In this document: positions 12,461-23,403 of the stretch, piece by piece
Layout: each line of letters starts with the position of its first letter
Numbering within the stretch: the first letter of the stretch is position 1
NCBI GenBank assembly: GCA_013423325.1
Contig: BLJB01000141.1
Location: 62,258 to 126,257 of the forward strand
Direction of reading: 5' to 3'
DNA from: Usnea hakonensis
Lineage: Eukaryota; Ascomycota; Lecanoromycetes; Lecanorales; Parmeliaceae
Length of the DNA stretch: 64,000 nt
Made by a program: the position numbers and the translations under genes
The notes under the pieces: generated by a model
What the model was told of the DNA's origin: nothing
The model's database searches: none
Seen by the model: the letters and a program-made list of their open reading frames with translations, nothing else

Positions 12461-13271
12461 CTACACCTTGACTGCCGCTTTCAGCCCCTCTACACCCAAG
12501 CCAACCCCAGTACCATTCGCGATCGCCTCTCCAATCTTTTCAGGCTCAGCCACCGTGAAATCCTCGATCTTGATCCCCTTGAATATTTTCTCAAAGTCAT
12601 ACTCATTCCATCGTACCGTGGGCCTCAACCCCGCAAATTTCCAAACGCCACCAACTTTCTTATAGAAATGTTCGTTTGTGGCGTGCGAGTGGCCGCGGCG
12701 GTCCACGCGCTGCATGTCAGGGCCCGTGAAGCGAAGATGAGCGGCGCGCAGCTGATGATGTCCGACGACTTCTGTCTCGGAAATGTACTCCCACTCGGTT
12801 GCGCCGAGTAGGTGCTGCGTTTTCACGAGAGGATCACCTAGAAAGCCATCGCTGCTGACCATCTTAACGAAGCTGTCCGCTGGCATTGAGTCCCACTTCC
12901 AGCGCTCGTCCATGACGAGTCGGTAGTCGACCTGTTCTCGTATGAGTTTTCATAGCCTGCATGTGGTCTTCTAGATCCAGGGTCTCCGAGCACTCACTAG
13001 AAGAGTCGGTGCTACGATGGAACGAAGTCGATCCCAGTCCTAGCATCAAATCCTCATCACTACCAGCTCCATTGAATTACAGACAATCTCAATGATGTCT
13101 CTATCAAGGTCAGAAGACTAACCTTGGCATCGTAGCTGTCTCCCCAATTGAACATCAACGCCGTCAGAGCCAGATAATCTAAGAATAGACAGTCAGAAGG
13201 ATCTAGCTATTCGTGTGCAAGGAAGTCGTACCTTCGAAAGAAACAGTCTTCGCCTGTGCCGACCAAGTCAT
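12461..13271 (-). CDS. SCD1: Scytalone dehydratase
   Basis: Dehydrates scytalone and vermelone in DHN-melanin synthesis. Four exons: 13271-13232, 13178-13123, 13039-12998 and 12931-12461; 202 residues. Three introns of 53, 83 and 66 bp join in phase. Expected active-site residues are visible: Tyr29-Asp30 in SYDAK, Tyr49 in VDYR, His86 in KTQHLLG, His111 in AAHLRF and Asn132 in HATN. Where the Magnaporthe enzyme has Ser129, my alignment from memory puts Ala130 here. The C-terminus is about 30 residues longer than the Magnaporthe protein. The gene is divergent from the ayg1-like gene across 552 bp, which suggests a shared promoter. Family assignment is firm; the Ser-to-Ala point needs a proper alignment. 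Confidence 0.95.
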
Positions 13272-13823
13272 GATGCTGAGCCTCTTGAAAAACCGGTGAG
13301 AATAGCCAAGCTCTGAATTGATGCAACCCTTAGCTGTCAGGTGCTTTAAAAATCATGCTATTATAGGAACTGTCGCCGCCCGGACTAATTTGTGGAGACT
13401 ATTGGGCTGGCCATGTAAGCCATTGTCCGCCTGATTGGCCAGTCTCGGCATCGGAGTGTAGTGTCCGATTTGATCTCAACATCTGCTTTGACGAAAGTGT
13501 TGCAGTGACGGTGCCGGCTAGTAAACACCCCAGATCCGACTTTCGTTCGATCACTTTCATCTGCAACATTTACAATCTCAAAAAAAAAAGTTCCGGCTTC
13601 GGTATTTCCTTATTGTTCCTTTCACCAAAACGCGGTGGAGAAGGTGGGGTTTCCGTCCGAGTCTCAAAACTCCATCCTGTCCGCTTCGATTGGAAAACTC
13701 CGAGAGCTGATATTTTCAAGACAATCGAATCTCTGCAAAACAAGTCGCAATGCTATCTTATCAATATTCGAAGTGTAAAGTGATCTGACAAGACTCGATT
13801 TCTTACATCGTATTCTCGTCGAC
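13272..13823. promoter_or_regulatory. Divergent promoter of scytalone dehydratase and ayg1-like gene
   Basis: This 552-bp spacer separates two head-to-head pathway genes and probably drives both. ATTGG (inverted CCAAT) occurs at about 13400 and at 13434, roughly 130-160 bp from the dehydratase start. A run of nine A lies near 13579. No known factor site can be assigned with confidence. Confidence 0.45.
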
Positions 13824-15455
13824 ATGCTTATCGATTCTACTACCACCAATTCTCAAGGTTGGATGCTAGGCGATAAGTTTCACCTTCGTAGCAAGCACCA
13901 TGAGTCCATCAAGTCTCTGTGGGAATCGAAATGGAGATTTCCGGTAAGTTCCCACAACACCTCAGATCCAAGAAACCACGCTGACCTACGCTCAAAAGTG
14001 CGAAAAGGGCGTCTATCCCTTTCACGACGGTGACATTGCAGACTTTGCCCAAGTCTTCGATTTTCTCATCAAGGTACACTCTCGCCTCAGCAGTCCCAGT
14101 CTGCTCTCTCGCCCAATAGCGCTGACGATTCTCCAAGAACAATATCTCAGACGCTTACAGCGACGCGTACACCCGCGCCTTTTTCCCAACATGTGAAGCC
14201 CTCTCCGCCGAGGCCCAAGCCTTGACCGACTCTCACGAGCCCTCCAAAGCCTCCCGTCTCTACTTCCGCATCGCATCCCTCTACCGCATCTCGCGCTTCC
14301 CCATCATGAACTCCGCCGTGAAACACCAAGCCTGGTCCGCGCAAAAAGCCGCCTATACAAAAGCCGTCTCGAACTGGATCGACCCCATCGTCTCAGAAAG
14401 CATTCCCCATTCCCACGCCACCGGCGCCGACAAGCCCACCATCCCCGTCTATACCCGGATCCCCTCAACCGCCACCCCCGCGCACCGGGTCCCCACCATC
14501 CTCCTCATCACCGGCCTCGACGGCTACCGCCCCGACAACACGCAACGGACCAACGAATTCATCAAGCGCGGGTGGGGCTGCGTGATAGTTGAAATCCCCG
14601 GGACAGCAGACTGCCCCGCGGATGCGCAAGACGCGCAGAGTCCGGACCGATTATGGGACAGCATTCTGGGCTGGATGAATCGCAAGGGGGTCTTCGACAT
14701 GGGCAATATTGTGGCATGGGGCCTGAGTTGCGGGGGTTACTACGCGGTGCGGGTAGCGCATACGCATCACGACCGATTGAGAGGGGCGGTGGCTCAGGGG
14801 GCGGGGGTGCACCATTTTTTCAGCCGGGAGTGGTTGGACAGGGTGGACGATCATGAATATCCATTTGAGTGAGTGAGGGAGATTTCCAGTTTCGCGGCTT
14901 TGCCGTGTCGATCCAAAACGCACTGTTATGTATGTGATATAGATAGAAAGCTGACGCGTCGCACAACACCACAGCATGACACCCGCACTCGCCCAGAAAT
15001 TCGGCTACGACAGCATCCAAGCCCTGAAATCTCACGCGCAACGCACATTCTCCCTCTTAGACACAGGCATCCTCCACCAACCCTGCACCCGACTCCTTCT
15101 CATCAACGTAAGTTCTCCCTCCCCTCTCCCCCCCTCCTACATTCCACTAAACCCCAATCCCTCACCAGGGAACCCACGACGGCCTCATGCCCATCGAAGA
15201 CTCCCTTCTCCTCTTCAACCACAGCAGTCCGAAAGAAGCCAGGTTTGTACATCCTCGCTCCCCATCCATCCATCACCCAAACCAAGCTCCCATCTTCTCT
15301 CCCCCCCCCCAGCAGCAACAAACGAGCGATTTGGAACACTAACTAACCGCGCTACCTCACCAAAACGCAGATTTTTCCCGGGGCAGCAGCACATGGGGTA
15401 TCCCTTCTCCAACGGCAGCGTGTATCCCTGGCTTGAAAAGGTAATGGTGCGGTGA
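13824..15455 (+). CDS. ayg1: Ayg1-type polyketide chain-shortening hydrolase
   Basis: Alpha/beta hydrolase of the Ayg1/Yg1 family, which cuts the side chain of a hexa- or heptaketide naphthopyrone to give 1,3,6,8-tetrahydroxynaphthalene. Six exons: 13824-13943, 13999-14073, 14138-14868, 14975-15107, 15169-15242 and 15371-15455; 405 residues, like the Aspergillus fumigatus protein (about 406). The nucleophile is Ser262 in GLSCGG, with Asp357 in THDG and His385 in QHMGYP. The spacing equals that of the Ser257-Asp352-His380 triad I recall for Ayg1. The family segments GLDGYRP and EIPGTADCPAD are intact. An alternative start is the Met at 13863 just before LGDKF. All five introns are GT-AG and in phase. 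Tail to tail with the laccase gene. Confidence 0.95.
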
Positions 15456-16032
15456 ATTCCAGGGCGCGCCATTGCAGACTGGGGACTGGGGGTCGTGAGC
15501 TGGTTTGCGAGTAGTTTTCAGTTCTAGGAATGTAGTGAAGAAAGTAGTGCTGCGGCGTTGTTGTCACGAGGCTCGTCTTTTGCTAGTCGGAGATTATTCG
15601 AGACGAGGGTTGCGTTTCAGCCGTGCGTCGAGTATGTGTGTGTAGGGTTATCGCGCATTCTCTCAAAGGGAGCGGTAAAAGTTTTTAATATAAGGCATCG
15701 GAGACTTTGTGGGTTTGGGATGTCAGGACGATGAATGAGGCATATAGGACGGACTTTATGAGAAGACTCGGAGTCGACAAGTCAAGTCGAAAATGTCTTT
15801 TTTTTTTAAAAAAAAAAAAAAAACCAAAGAGCGCACGATAAGGAGAGTATGAGGAGGATAGACTTTGGTGGGCCCGGAACTAAAAATCCTGTTCTGGTGC
15901 GACTTCAAGTGACAAGAAGTCTCGAGTTTATATCACCCCTCCTGTCATTTCCAACCCATAGAGTTATGCAAGACCGCAATATGATGAGACAAGTCCCCCT
16001 TTTTCTAGATACAAAGCCCAGGAGGCTTAGAA
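15456..16032. other. Tail-to-tail spacer with poly-T/poly-A run
   Basis: The 577 bp hold the 3' regions of the ayg1-like and laccase genes. A homopolymer block of T followed directly by A lies at about 15797-15822; as its own inverted repeat it could serve both convergent transcripts at their 3' ends. No gene is visible. Confidence 0.5.
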
Positions 16033-18150
16033 TCACAGTCCCGAATCGGTCTTCTCATACGCTGCATGCTGTTCGTAGTCCTTCCACTCCTGACACGTCC
16101 TTTCATACTCCGGCGTTGCAGGGGCAATCTTATCCGTGTCCTCCAGGAACACAACTCCCAGACCCTCGCTAATATGCCACGCCTGTAAAAAAAATAATCA
16201 GCTCCAAGCTGTCGCATCAAAAGCTTGGCCCGGCGAAACTTACGATGTGGCAATGCATCAACCAGGCCCCTGGATTATTGGCACGGAAAGCGATGACGAG
16301 CCATCCGCCGCTTGGCAACGTAGCAGACTCCCTGCGAGGGGGGTTGTCAAAGTTCAATGAGGTGTTGGTAGACCATACTCCGCTGCCGGTGCCCAGGATG
16401 AAGAAGCCGTGGCCGTGGAGATGGATGGGGTGGGGGATTGGGACTGCGGAACCGGCTGTCTCTTGGATGATCCAGTAGACCCACTAATTTGTGCTCAGTT
16501 CTGATCAACAGGTGAATATTGCGCTTGTATGCGAACTTACGATTTCTGGGCTTGGAATCGAGATGACGTTCTCGACGGATGGATAGCTCGTGTTCCCGCC
16601 ATAGACGTAGGAGAGGATAGGGACTTCCCAGTCGACGTCAATGGCAGTCAAGTTGATGCCCCAGACAACGAGGTTCTGATGATTGGTGCCGACTCCTGGG
16701 AGTTGAACGGCCACATCGAGAGCTTGGGCCTGGGTGAGAAAGTCGTCCCTTGGGACCGTGGTTGGCCACCACGGAACGAGGGGGCCGGCGTCATCACAGC
16801 TACTGACTTGCGATGAGGAGGTGACTGGATCAGATACGTCTGCGCCGGTATATCTGAAGATCGAAAGACCTGCACCGTTATTGAAACTTTTGCAAGCTTC
16901 TTCTGCGTTTGCTCGAAACCAGTAGTTGCCTACGGTTTGATTGGCGGTAATGATGACGTCGTATCTCTGCCCTGGATACTGTTAAGAATGCTTCCCTCTC
17001 GTTGAATACTGATAGGATGTGACTCATACCAACGTTAAGGAGAAGAGAGTCGGCCGTAAAGGGATGAACAGGCACATAGTCCGCAGCTATCACTTGAAAT
17101 GAATGGTCGTCCAACGAAACACGAAGAGCGTTATCTGCCCCTGAATTGACCAACCGTAAACGGTATGTTTGTCCGGGTTCAATGGTGGTCAATAGGTAAT
17201 TGCCATCTCCCTGCGGACTCTTGTTCGTTCCGTTGATCATGATATTATCTGCAGCTGGAGGTCCACTAGCCGGGAGGTTCCCCGTAGGTAGTAACTGCAG
17301 TCGACTACTCACCAGGCTATTGATTTGCCAATCCGTAACGTAATACCATTCATTGAGTGTCACGCTGCCCAAATCAACATCATAATTGGCTGTCGCAGGT
17401 CCGTTGATGACGATGGCGCCGAAAACCCCATCCCCATATTGAGCCGAGTGGTGACTATGATACCAAAAAGTCCCGTACTGCGTGGCTTGGAATGTATACA
17501 CTTTGGACTTGCCAGGAGCTAGCGGACACTCGGTGACCCCATTGGTGCCATCCATAGCATTAGTGTACCATTGGCGGAGACCATGCCAGTGGATGCTCGT
17601 ACCGTTGTTTTGCATTTGATTGGCGACCTCGATTTGCAGACCGTCACCCCATTCTATGCACCTTCAGCCGATGACTGGAGACGGGGCGTCGTGCGATGTC
17701 AAGAACAGCCAACTGACCTGCTTGAATTGTGGGCCCAGGATATTGATCGTTGATTAGAAGACAAGGTCGAGCGCCATGCCCGTCTGGGTTGCAGGTGGTG
17801 TTTTGAATGGTCAGGGTATACTAAAGACGTTAGCCTGAAATGATGAAGGAAAAGGTCGGCGTGGTCGAGATTACATAGATGGTCCTACCCGTATTAGGCC
17901 AAGCGTCATCGACGTCTGTATCGATATCGTAGCCTTCACTCCAGCAATGTCTCGAAGATGGCTGATTCGTGCAAATTGCATCGGAGACAGCACTCTCAGC
18001 CACGCCCGATCTCTCCTGGAGACTGGTCTTCGATCCGGCTGCAGTATCTTTGCCACCTCGGTAGAGAATGTGTGGGCTGCCCGTTGATGTGGCCACAGCG
18101 ATAGGCAAGCACGCCGCCAGGAAGGATTTGGTCAGACACTGGGATCTCAT
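16033..18150 (-). CDS. Secreted laccase (multicopper oxidase)
   Basis: Oxidises phenols with reduction of oxygen to water; here the likely step is oxidative coupling of 1,8-DHN to melanin outside the cell. Six exons: 18150-17875, 17820-17718, 17653-17030, 16971-16541, 16483-16244 and 16182-16033; 607 residues. A hydrophobic signal peptide starts the protein, followed by a roughly 50-residue propeptide-like stretch. All four copper motifs are present: HWHG (His148, His150), WYHSH (His192, His194), HPIHLHGH (496-503) and HCHIAWH with Cys556. The C-terminus Asp-Ser-Gly-Leu is the plug typical of ascomycete laccases. Placed between ayg1 and a GMC gene in the melanin cluster. Introns are 54-64 bp and in phase. 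Confidence 0.95.
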
Positions 18151-19312
18151 TTCCGCGAAAGTACGGGCAAAATCTTTAAGAGAGGCGTGCCCCCAAGAAG
18201 TTTTGTAAGTGCGGTCTCATTTGCCCGCAATGGTAATCGCGGCCATTTTGAAAGGCTGACCAGTTGAAAGACGTATGCTGTAATTGCTGACAACATTCAT
18301 CGTAGAGACTTTTCGGACTTGTCCTGCACGATGAAATCTCTAAGGTAAGGTACCAAACAAGGCGTCAAGGATTTGAGGTGGTGTGCTCGGACAATTCCCA
18401 TTTCCCCTTGGGTCCATGCGGGTCACATTCGGACTACCCCACAACACCGAAATGCATAAGCAATTCGTATACGACCTTATCTATTGCCAATGATAATAAC
18501 ATCCTCGCTGATGAAACAGCTTCGCCCACTTATTCGGGTCATATTGCTTGCGTAATTATTCGCGTGATTCGACAGCTGTGCCATTTCCACAACAGAACAA
18601 TCTGGCCGTGATAGGAAATGTCCTTCTGTGCTAGATGGCTTCTTCCGGCCATGTAGGCTGATCCAATGGACTAACCTAATAAGATACAAGGATCTCTCAT
18701 GAATCTTTATGGCATCTTGTCTAGAGAATTTTGCCTCTTCATCGTATGAGTGATCAAGTGGAACTAGCTTCATTTTTGTTCGCGTGGCTGCCTGGGTTAC
18801 TGCTTCCTTTTTCATCTGGCAGGATCTCGGTCTGATTACTTTTGATATAGCGTTCAGTTTTAGAATTGTTCAAGCGAGATGTCTTGCGCCAATAGCTTCT
18901 CTCGAACGTGATTGGTCCAATTTACTATTCTTGAATGTCACATCTTGGGCACGTTACAGTCATCTGGGTGCGCTAACAATAAAAAGAATAACCATGCGCT
19001 TGGCATCCCACCACACCTCGTACGAAAAGGCAATTGTTGGCTTCAACGATTGTCTGACATGGCGCCCCCAAGGGAGATCCTGAATCCTCACGATAAGTTC
19101 CGTGTCTCGAGCTTCGCCAACTGTAACATCAGAGCTGATTCTGTCAGCTCTCAATAATGGCACTGCGACTCACACAACCAGTGTGGCGCGCAGTGCGGCG
19201 CCGCCGAAGAGGAAGGGAAATTGTATAAATTCACCGTGATCATGGCCTCCTTAAGGATGTTTTCCAAGAAGAAAGAACACCGCACTCCCAATCAATACTA
19301 CGCTAGATCAAA
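18151..19312. promoter_or_regulatory. Divergent intergenic region of laccase and GMC genes
   Basis: Head-to-head spacer of 1162 bp. A TATA-like element (GTATAAAT) lies near 19220, about 90 bp upstream of the GMC start. The other short frames show no protein similarity. The arrangement would let both secreted oxidoreductases share regulation. Confidence 0.4.
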
Positions 19313-21460
19313 ATGCTTTCACTTCTTTGCCTTTTTGCCCTTTTTTCGACGGAGACTTTTGCACTCCCTGCAGGGTGGAATGCAGGCCCCAGCAAGGATT
19401 TTGGCCAGCCAGGTAACGCAAAATATGACTACGTATGTCGCATTGCCCTATTCAACAAAGCTTCTGTTTAACAATTACGTAGGTTGTAATCGGAGGCGGT
19501 GTCGCAGGCTTGACTGTTGCCTCACGCCTCGCCGAAAACCCTCTTCTCAGCGTTGCAGTGATTGAAGCTGGCGACTTCTACGAGAAAGTTAATGGCAATC
19601 TTAGCATTGTGCCTGGCTATGGTGGTTCAGTCTCCACCCCCGCCGTCGACTGGGGATTCAAAACTACCCCACAATCTGCACTAGGAGGTCGTACTTTATC
19701 TTACAATAGGGGAAAAGCAGTCGGCGGAAGCTCTGCAACAAACCTCATGGCTTACCACAGAGGTACCATTGATTCCTACGATCTATGGGCGAAAGCCGCA
19801 GGTGATCAAAGTTACACATTTGCCAACTTACTACCATATTTTCGAAAGAGCGTCAAATACACGCCACCGAACATGTCCATTCGCGCAACCAACGCTAGCG
19901 TGCCGAGTCCCCATGCTGATGCTTATAGCCCTTCGGGCGGACCTTTAGACGTCACACACGCAAATTGGGCGGACGTAGTGTCATCCTATGGGGCAGCTGC
20001 GTTCAAGGAGATTGGTGTCGATGTTCTTCAGGACCTGAGCAGCGGTGTGTTGATCGGTAATCAGTATTCGCCAGCCACAATTCGGCCCAGCGATCAGACC
20101 CGAAGCTCCAGTGAGAGTAGCTTTTGGCAGGCTTCCGTTCAAAGCGGAAGGAGCAATTTGAAGTTGTACACGAACTCTCTGGCGAAGAAGATATTGTTTG
20201 ATGGATCAAAAACAGCGACAGGTGTCTCGGTCGAGACGGGTGGAAAAACGTATACGCTTACGGCAGCAAAGGAAGTAGTTTTATCGGCTGGTGCTGTGAG
20301 TCTAATCTCGTCTTGGAAATTTCCTAACTTTTAAGCCAGGCTGACGCAGGTCTCAGTTTCAATCCCCTCAGCTGCTCATGGTCTCTGGAATTGGACCAGC
20401 GGCAACACTGAAGCAGTTCAACATCTCAGTAGTTGCCAACAGTCCTGGAGTGGGTCAAAACATGCAGGTACCGAGTTGATAGAGTGCCCGCAGATCCTGA
20501 CGTCAAGCTAATGCCAGACAAGGACCACCTCTTCTTTTCCATGATCAAAGAAGTCTTCGTGTTGACAGAGGCCAGCACACTTTCATCCGCCTTCGATACT
20601 GTGGCTGTGGACGAATACAACAAGAATGCAACTGGGATATTGACCAGCACAGCCGCGGACTACTTCGGCTGGGAAAAGCTTCCTGCAGCACTCAAGTCTA
20701 CCATGTCTGCCTCTACGAACGCTGATCTAGCCACATTTCCCGCGGACTGGCCTGATTACGAAATTGTCATCGGTGACCTCCCTTTCCAGGCTGGGGCAAA
20801 TTATGCGGAGATAATCGGCATGCTTGAAGCTCCGATAGAGCGAGGTGAGCGGGCGTCCATTCTTTCGCGGTTACTTCAAGCATAGAAAGACGAGCTAATT
20901 AGCTCCGTTTAAGGAAACATCACTATTTCTTCAACAGATACCAATGACCCCCCGGTCATCAACACAAATACCTTAGGCAGCGCCACCGACCAGGCAGTAG
21001 CCGTTGCTCTCCTCAAGCGTATGCGGGCTCTTGTAGCCACAAAGGCCATGGCTCCCATCATGGGTGCGGAGATATCACCGGGACCATCTGTACAAAGTGA
21101 CGCCCAGATACTACAATGGTTGCTGGCCAACGCCGGACCAGGATACCACGCCGCTTGCACCTGTAAGTCCTTCTCCCCTGCGCTCTTAAAAAGAAACCTA
21201 ATTTTCCAACCTCACAGGCGCAATGGGAGTACTCAGCAATCCGAACGCGGTCATCGACTCCAAAGCCAGGGTCTTTGGCGCCAAGAATTTGCGAGTTGTG
21301 GATGCGAGCTCCTTTGCGCTCTTGCCACCGGGCCACTTGCTAGCGACCGTCTGTAAGCGGATTTCTGTGCTTGAGGAGCCAGGAAAGCAAAGATTGACTA
21401 ATTTGTCGGACAGATGCACTTGCAGAGAAAATCGCGGACGATATCGTGAAGGGGAACTAG
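19313..21460 (+). CDS. Secreted GMC oxidoreductase (FAD-dependent)
   Basis: Glucose-methanol-choline family flavoenzyme that oxidises an alcohol or sugar; the substrate cannot be read from sequence. Seven exons: 19313-19432, 19483-20295, 20357-20467, 20523-20844, 20914-21162, 21218-21352 and 21414-21460; 598 residues. A short signal peptide precedes the FAD-binding GGGVAG (44-49). The other GMC signatures follow: GKAVGGSSATN, then SPQLLMVSGIGP, with catalytic His534 in GYHAACT and His578 in PPGHLLA. All six introns are in phase, so the gene looks intact. It is divergent from the laccase and closes the melanin cluster. GMC enzymes are not part of the standard DHN pathway; it might modify a DHN dimer, supply peroxide, or be an unrelated neighbour. 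Confidence 0.92.
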
Positions 21461-22155
21461 GATGGGTGAGGCGGCGAGACGGCGCGGGCGCCTGGGCAAG
21501 TCTCACAGGGGGTAAGGGGAATGGGGTTGCATTCAGAGGGGCGTTGGTCAGGTGGCGCAGGATACTGGCTTATTTTGTGTAAAACAGGTAAAATATGTAA
21601 AATATATACATGTTACATTTCCTTTCCACCGGATCGGTAGAGATGGAGATGTAGATGCCTGATAGAGATGGGGAACAATTCCCATAGATTCAAATGAAGT
21701 ATGATCCGAAGGTACGTTAGAAATGGAATTGTATTACAGTGAATCGTCAGAGAGAAGTAATCAAGGTATCTATTCGGTGTAGTCCTCGAATCAATAAATC
21801 CAAATCTCCGAGTCCGAGTCCGAGTCCGAGTCCGAGGGTATCCCTCCTCACAGACTATCATACCACTATATCCATAAAGTACACACAAAACCTTATCAAG
21901 CTTATACATCCTACACTATAGTAGTCCAGACATCGCAGGTAGAGGCAACGAAACACTGGATCACCGATTTCAAGATGCCAGAGACTCAAATAGGTGCTCC
22001 AATCGACCACCTCTAGATGCCAGTAACCGCTCGCTCGCAGCTACAAACAAGCCATATCTCCGTCCTTCGATATCCATATCCATATCATTCTGCTCTCCCC
22101 TTTGCCGGCTTTACCTCTTTCTCCCCCGAGGGGCCGAGCATACAATCGTACTTAC
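21461..22155. other. Tail-to-tail spacer with a hexanucleotide repeat
   Basis: About 0.7 kb between the GMC gene and the next secreted-protein gene. It contains a CCGAGT microsatellite (listed separately) and AT-rich DNA around 21590-21610. No gene seen. Confidence 0.5.
21806..21837. repeat. CCGAGT microsatellite
   Basis: About five tandem copies of the hexamer CCGAGT in non-coding DNA between two convergent genes. It reads open in frames on both strands but shows no coding signature. Confidence 0.8.
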
Positions 22156-23003
22156 TCAGGAAGTCGCTACGCTTCCCTCAGCGTTCCCATCTTCCAATGC
22201 CAGAGCCGCACCTGCTGATGTTACATTGGCCATCTCAAGCCCACTCACCAGAGACGCGTTGAAAAGTAACGACGGTCTCAATAGAGGATCGATGCCCTTG
22301 GGAAATTGCCCTTGCATATATCTATTCATGAATGCGTCAAATGGGGCTCCACCCCGCCACACCAATATGGTCATGACTGCTCTGCCTTGGCTATCTTCCA
22401 GGAGTTTCAGATGTCAGCAGATCCATGCTCGAAAGCGGTATGCGCAATGAACTGGACTAACAAAAGGAAGAGTATTCTTGACGACCTACTGAGTATCTCC
22501 GCCGCTCCACCCCGACTATTTTCGCTTACGCAACTTAGAGCCAATCGATATCCAGTCTCTCTTATCGTTGACCATGTAAGATACGCTATAGGGACGACGA
22601 TATGTGCAGAGCCATACGTCGCGAGCGCGATATTACATGTATCTACACTAGTAGGTCAACATCACAAACACAGATCCTGGGAGCAGAACTTACGATGTGA
22701 CCACCACTTTGGCAGCTGGACGAGAGGCTTCCGAAACGTAGGAGGGCGACTGTCTACCCATTGCTGCCAATCTGCTGCCGGCAAGTCCGTGCGGACCTGC
22801 TGCTCAAGGAACCACTGATCGGCCACAGTCGAAGGCAAGGTTGATAGAGCCGCCAAGCAGTCCCCATAGTCAGGATTGCCGTAGCTGCTAGCACTGCAGT
22901 AGAAAGCACCACTCACGCAGAGCGGTTGAGCTAAGAGAAGGCAGAAGCACGAGATGTGGTGGTACAAAGGCAATCGTGCACGGAAATGCATTGATCGTTG
23001 CAA
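22156..23003 (-). CDS. Uncharacterised secreted cysteine-containing protein A
   Basis: Model of three exons: 23003-22694, 22642-22490 and 22394-22156, 233 residues. The N-terminus is a signal peptide; a second in-frame Met at 22991 is an alternative start. After it comes a mature region with CSASSYGNPDYGDC, then LVQLPKWWSH and TCNIALATYG, and SRGGAAEI before the last intron. The cysteines are probably paired. The last part (VWRGGAPF onward) is less certain because the third exon boundary was chosen by phase only. The neighbouring gene at 23404 encodes a related protein with the same order of blocks. I know no function; such proteins are widespread in filamentous fungi. Confidence 0.7.
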
Positions 23004-23403
23004 GAAAAGATATACCAGAGAGACTCTGAGGTATTGCGAGGTATGTGGATGCCTCGTTCCTCCTGGTCACCAAGTGTTGCGCCACCAGTGTATTTCAGCT
23101 TTTACGGAAAGATGAATCTTGATTGCGGGTATACTCTGTGCCTACGGCGGCTATAGGATAGAGCACGGGGGGTCCGAGGCGGTCTTAGGGAATCCATTCA
23201 AATGCGCTCAGCCGACAGCATCTGCGCCAGAAAGTCCAAGTAGCGCACGGTGTCTCAAAGCCGAACCCTTTACGTGGACCAAGCCGTCGACCTTGTCAAC
23301 AAAATCAATTGTCCCGGTATTCCGACTCATACCCGCTATCAACCTTCTCACATACATTCTGGCGTCTGAAATGGCTAAAATAGGCAGCATCAAATGGGTA
23401 ATC
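23004..23403. promoter_or_regulatory. Divergent promoter of the secreted protein pair
   Basis: The 400-bp spacer lies between the start of gene A (-) and the first likely start of gene B (+). The reading frame of B is open upstream to 23119, so B could start earlier, but the later Met is followed directly by a signal peptide. No known site recognised. Confidence 0.4.
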
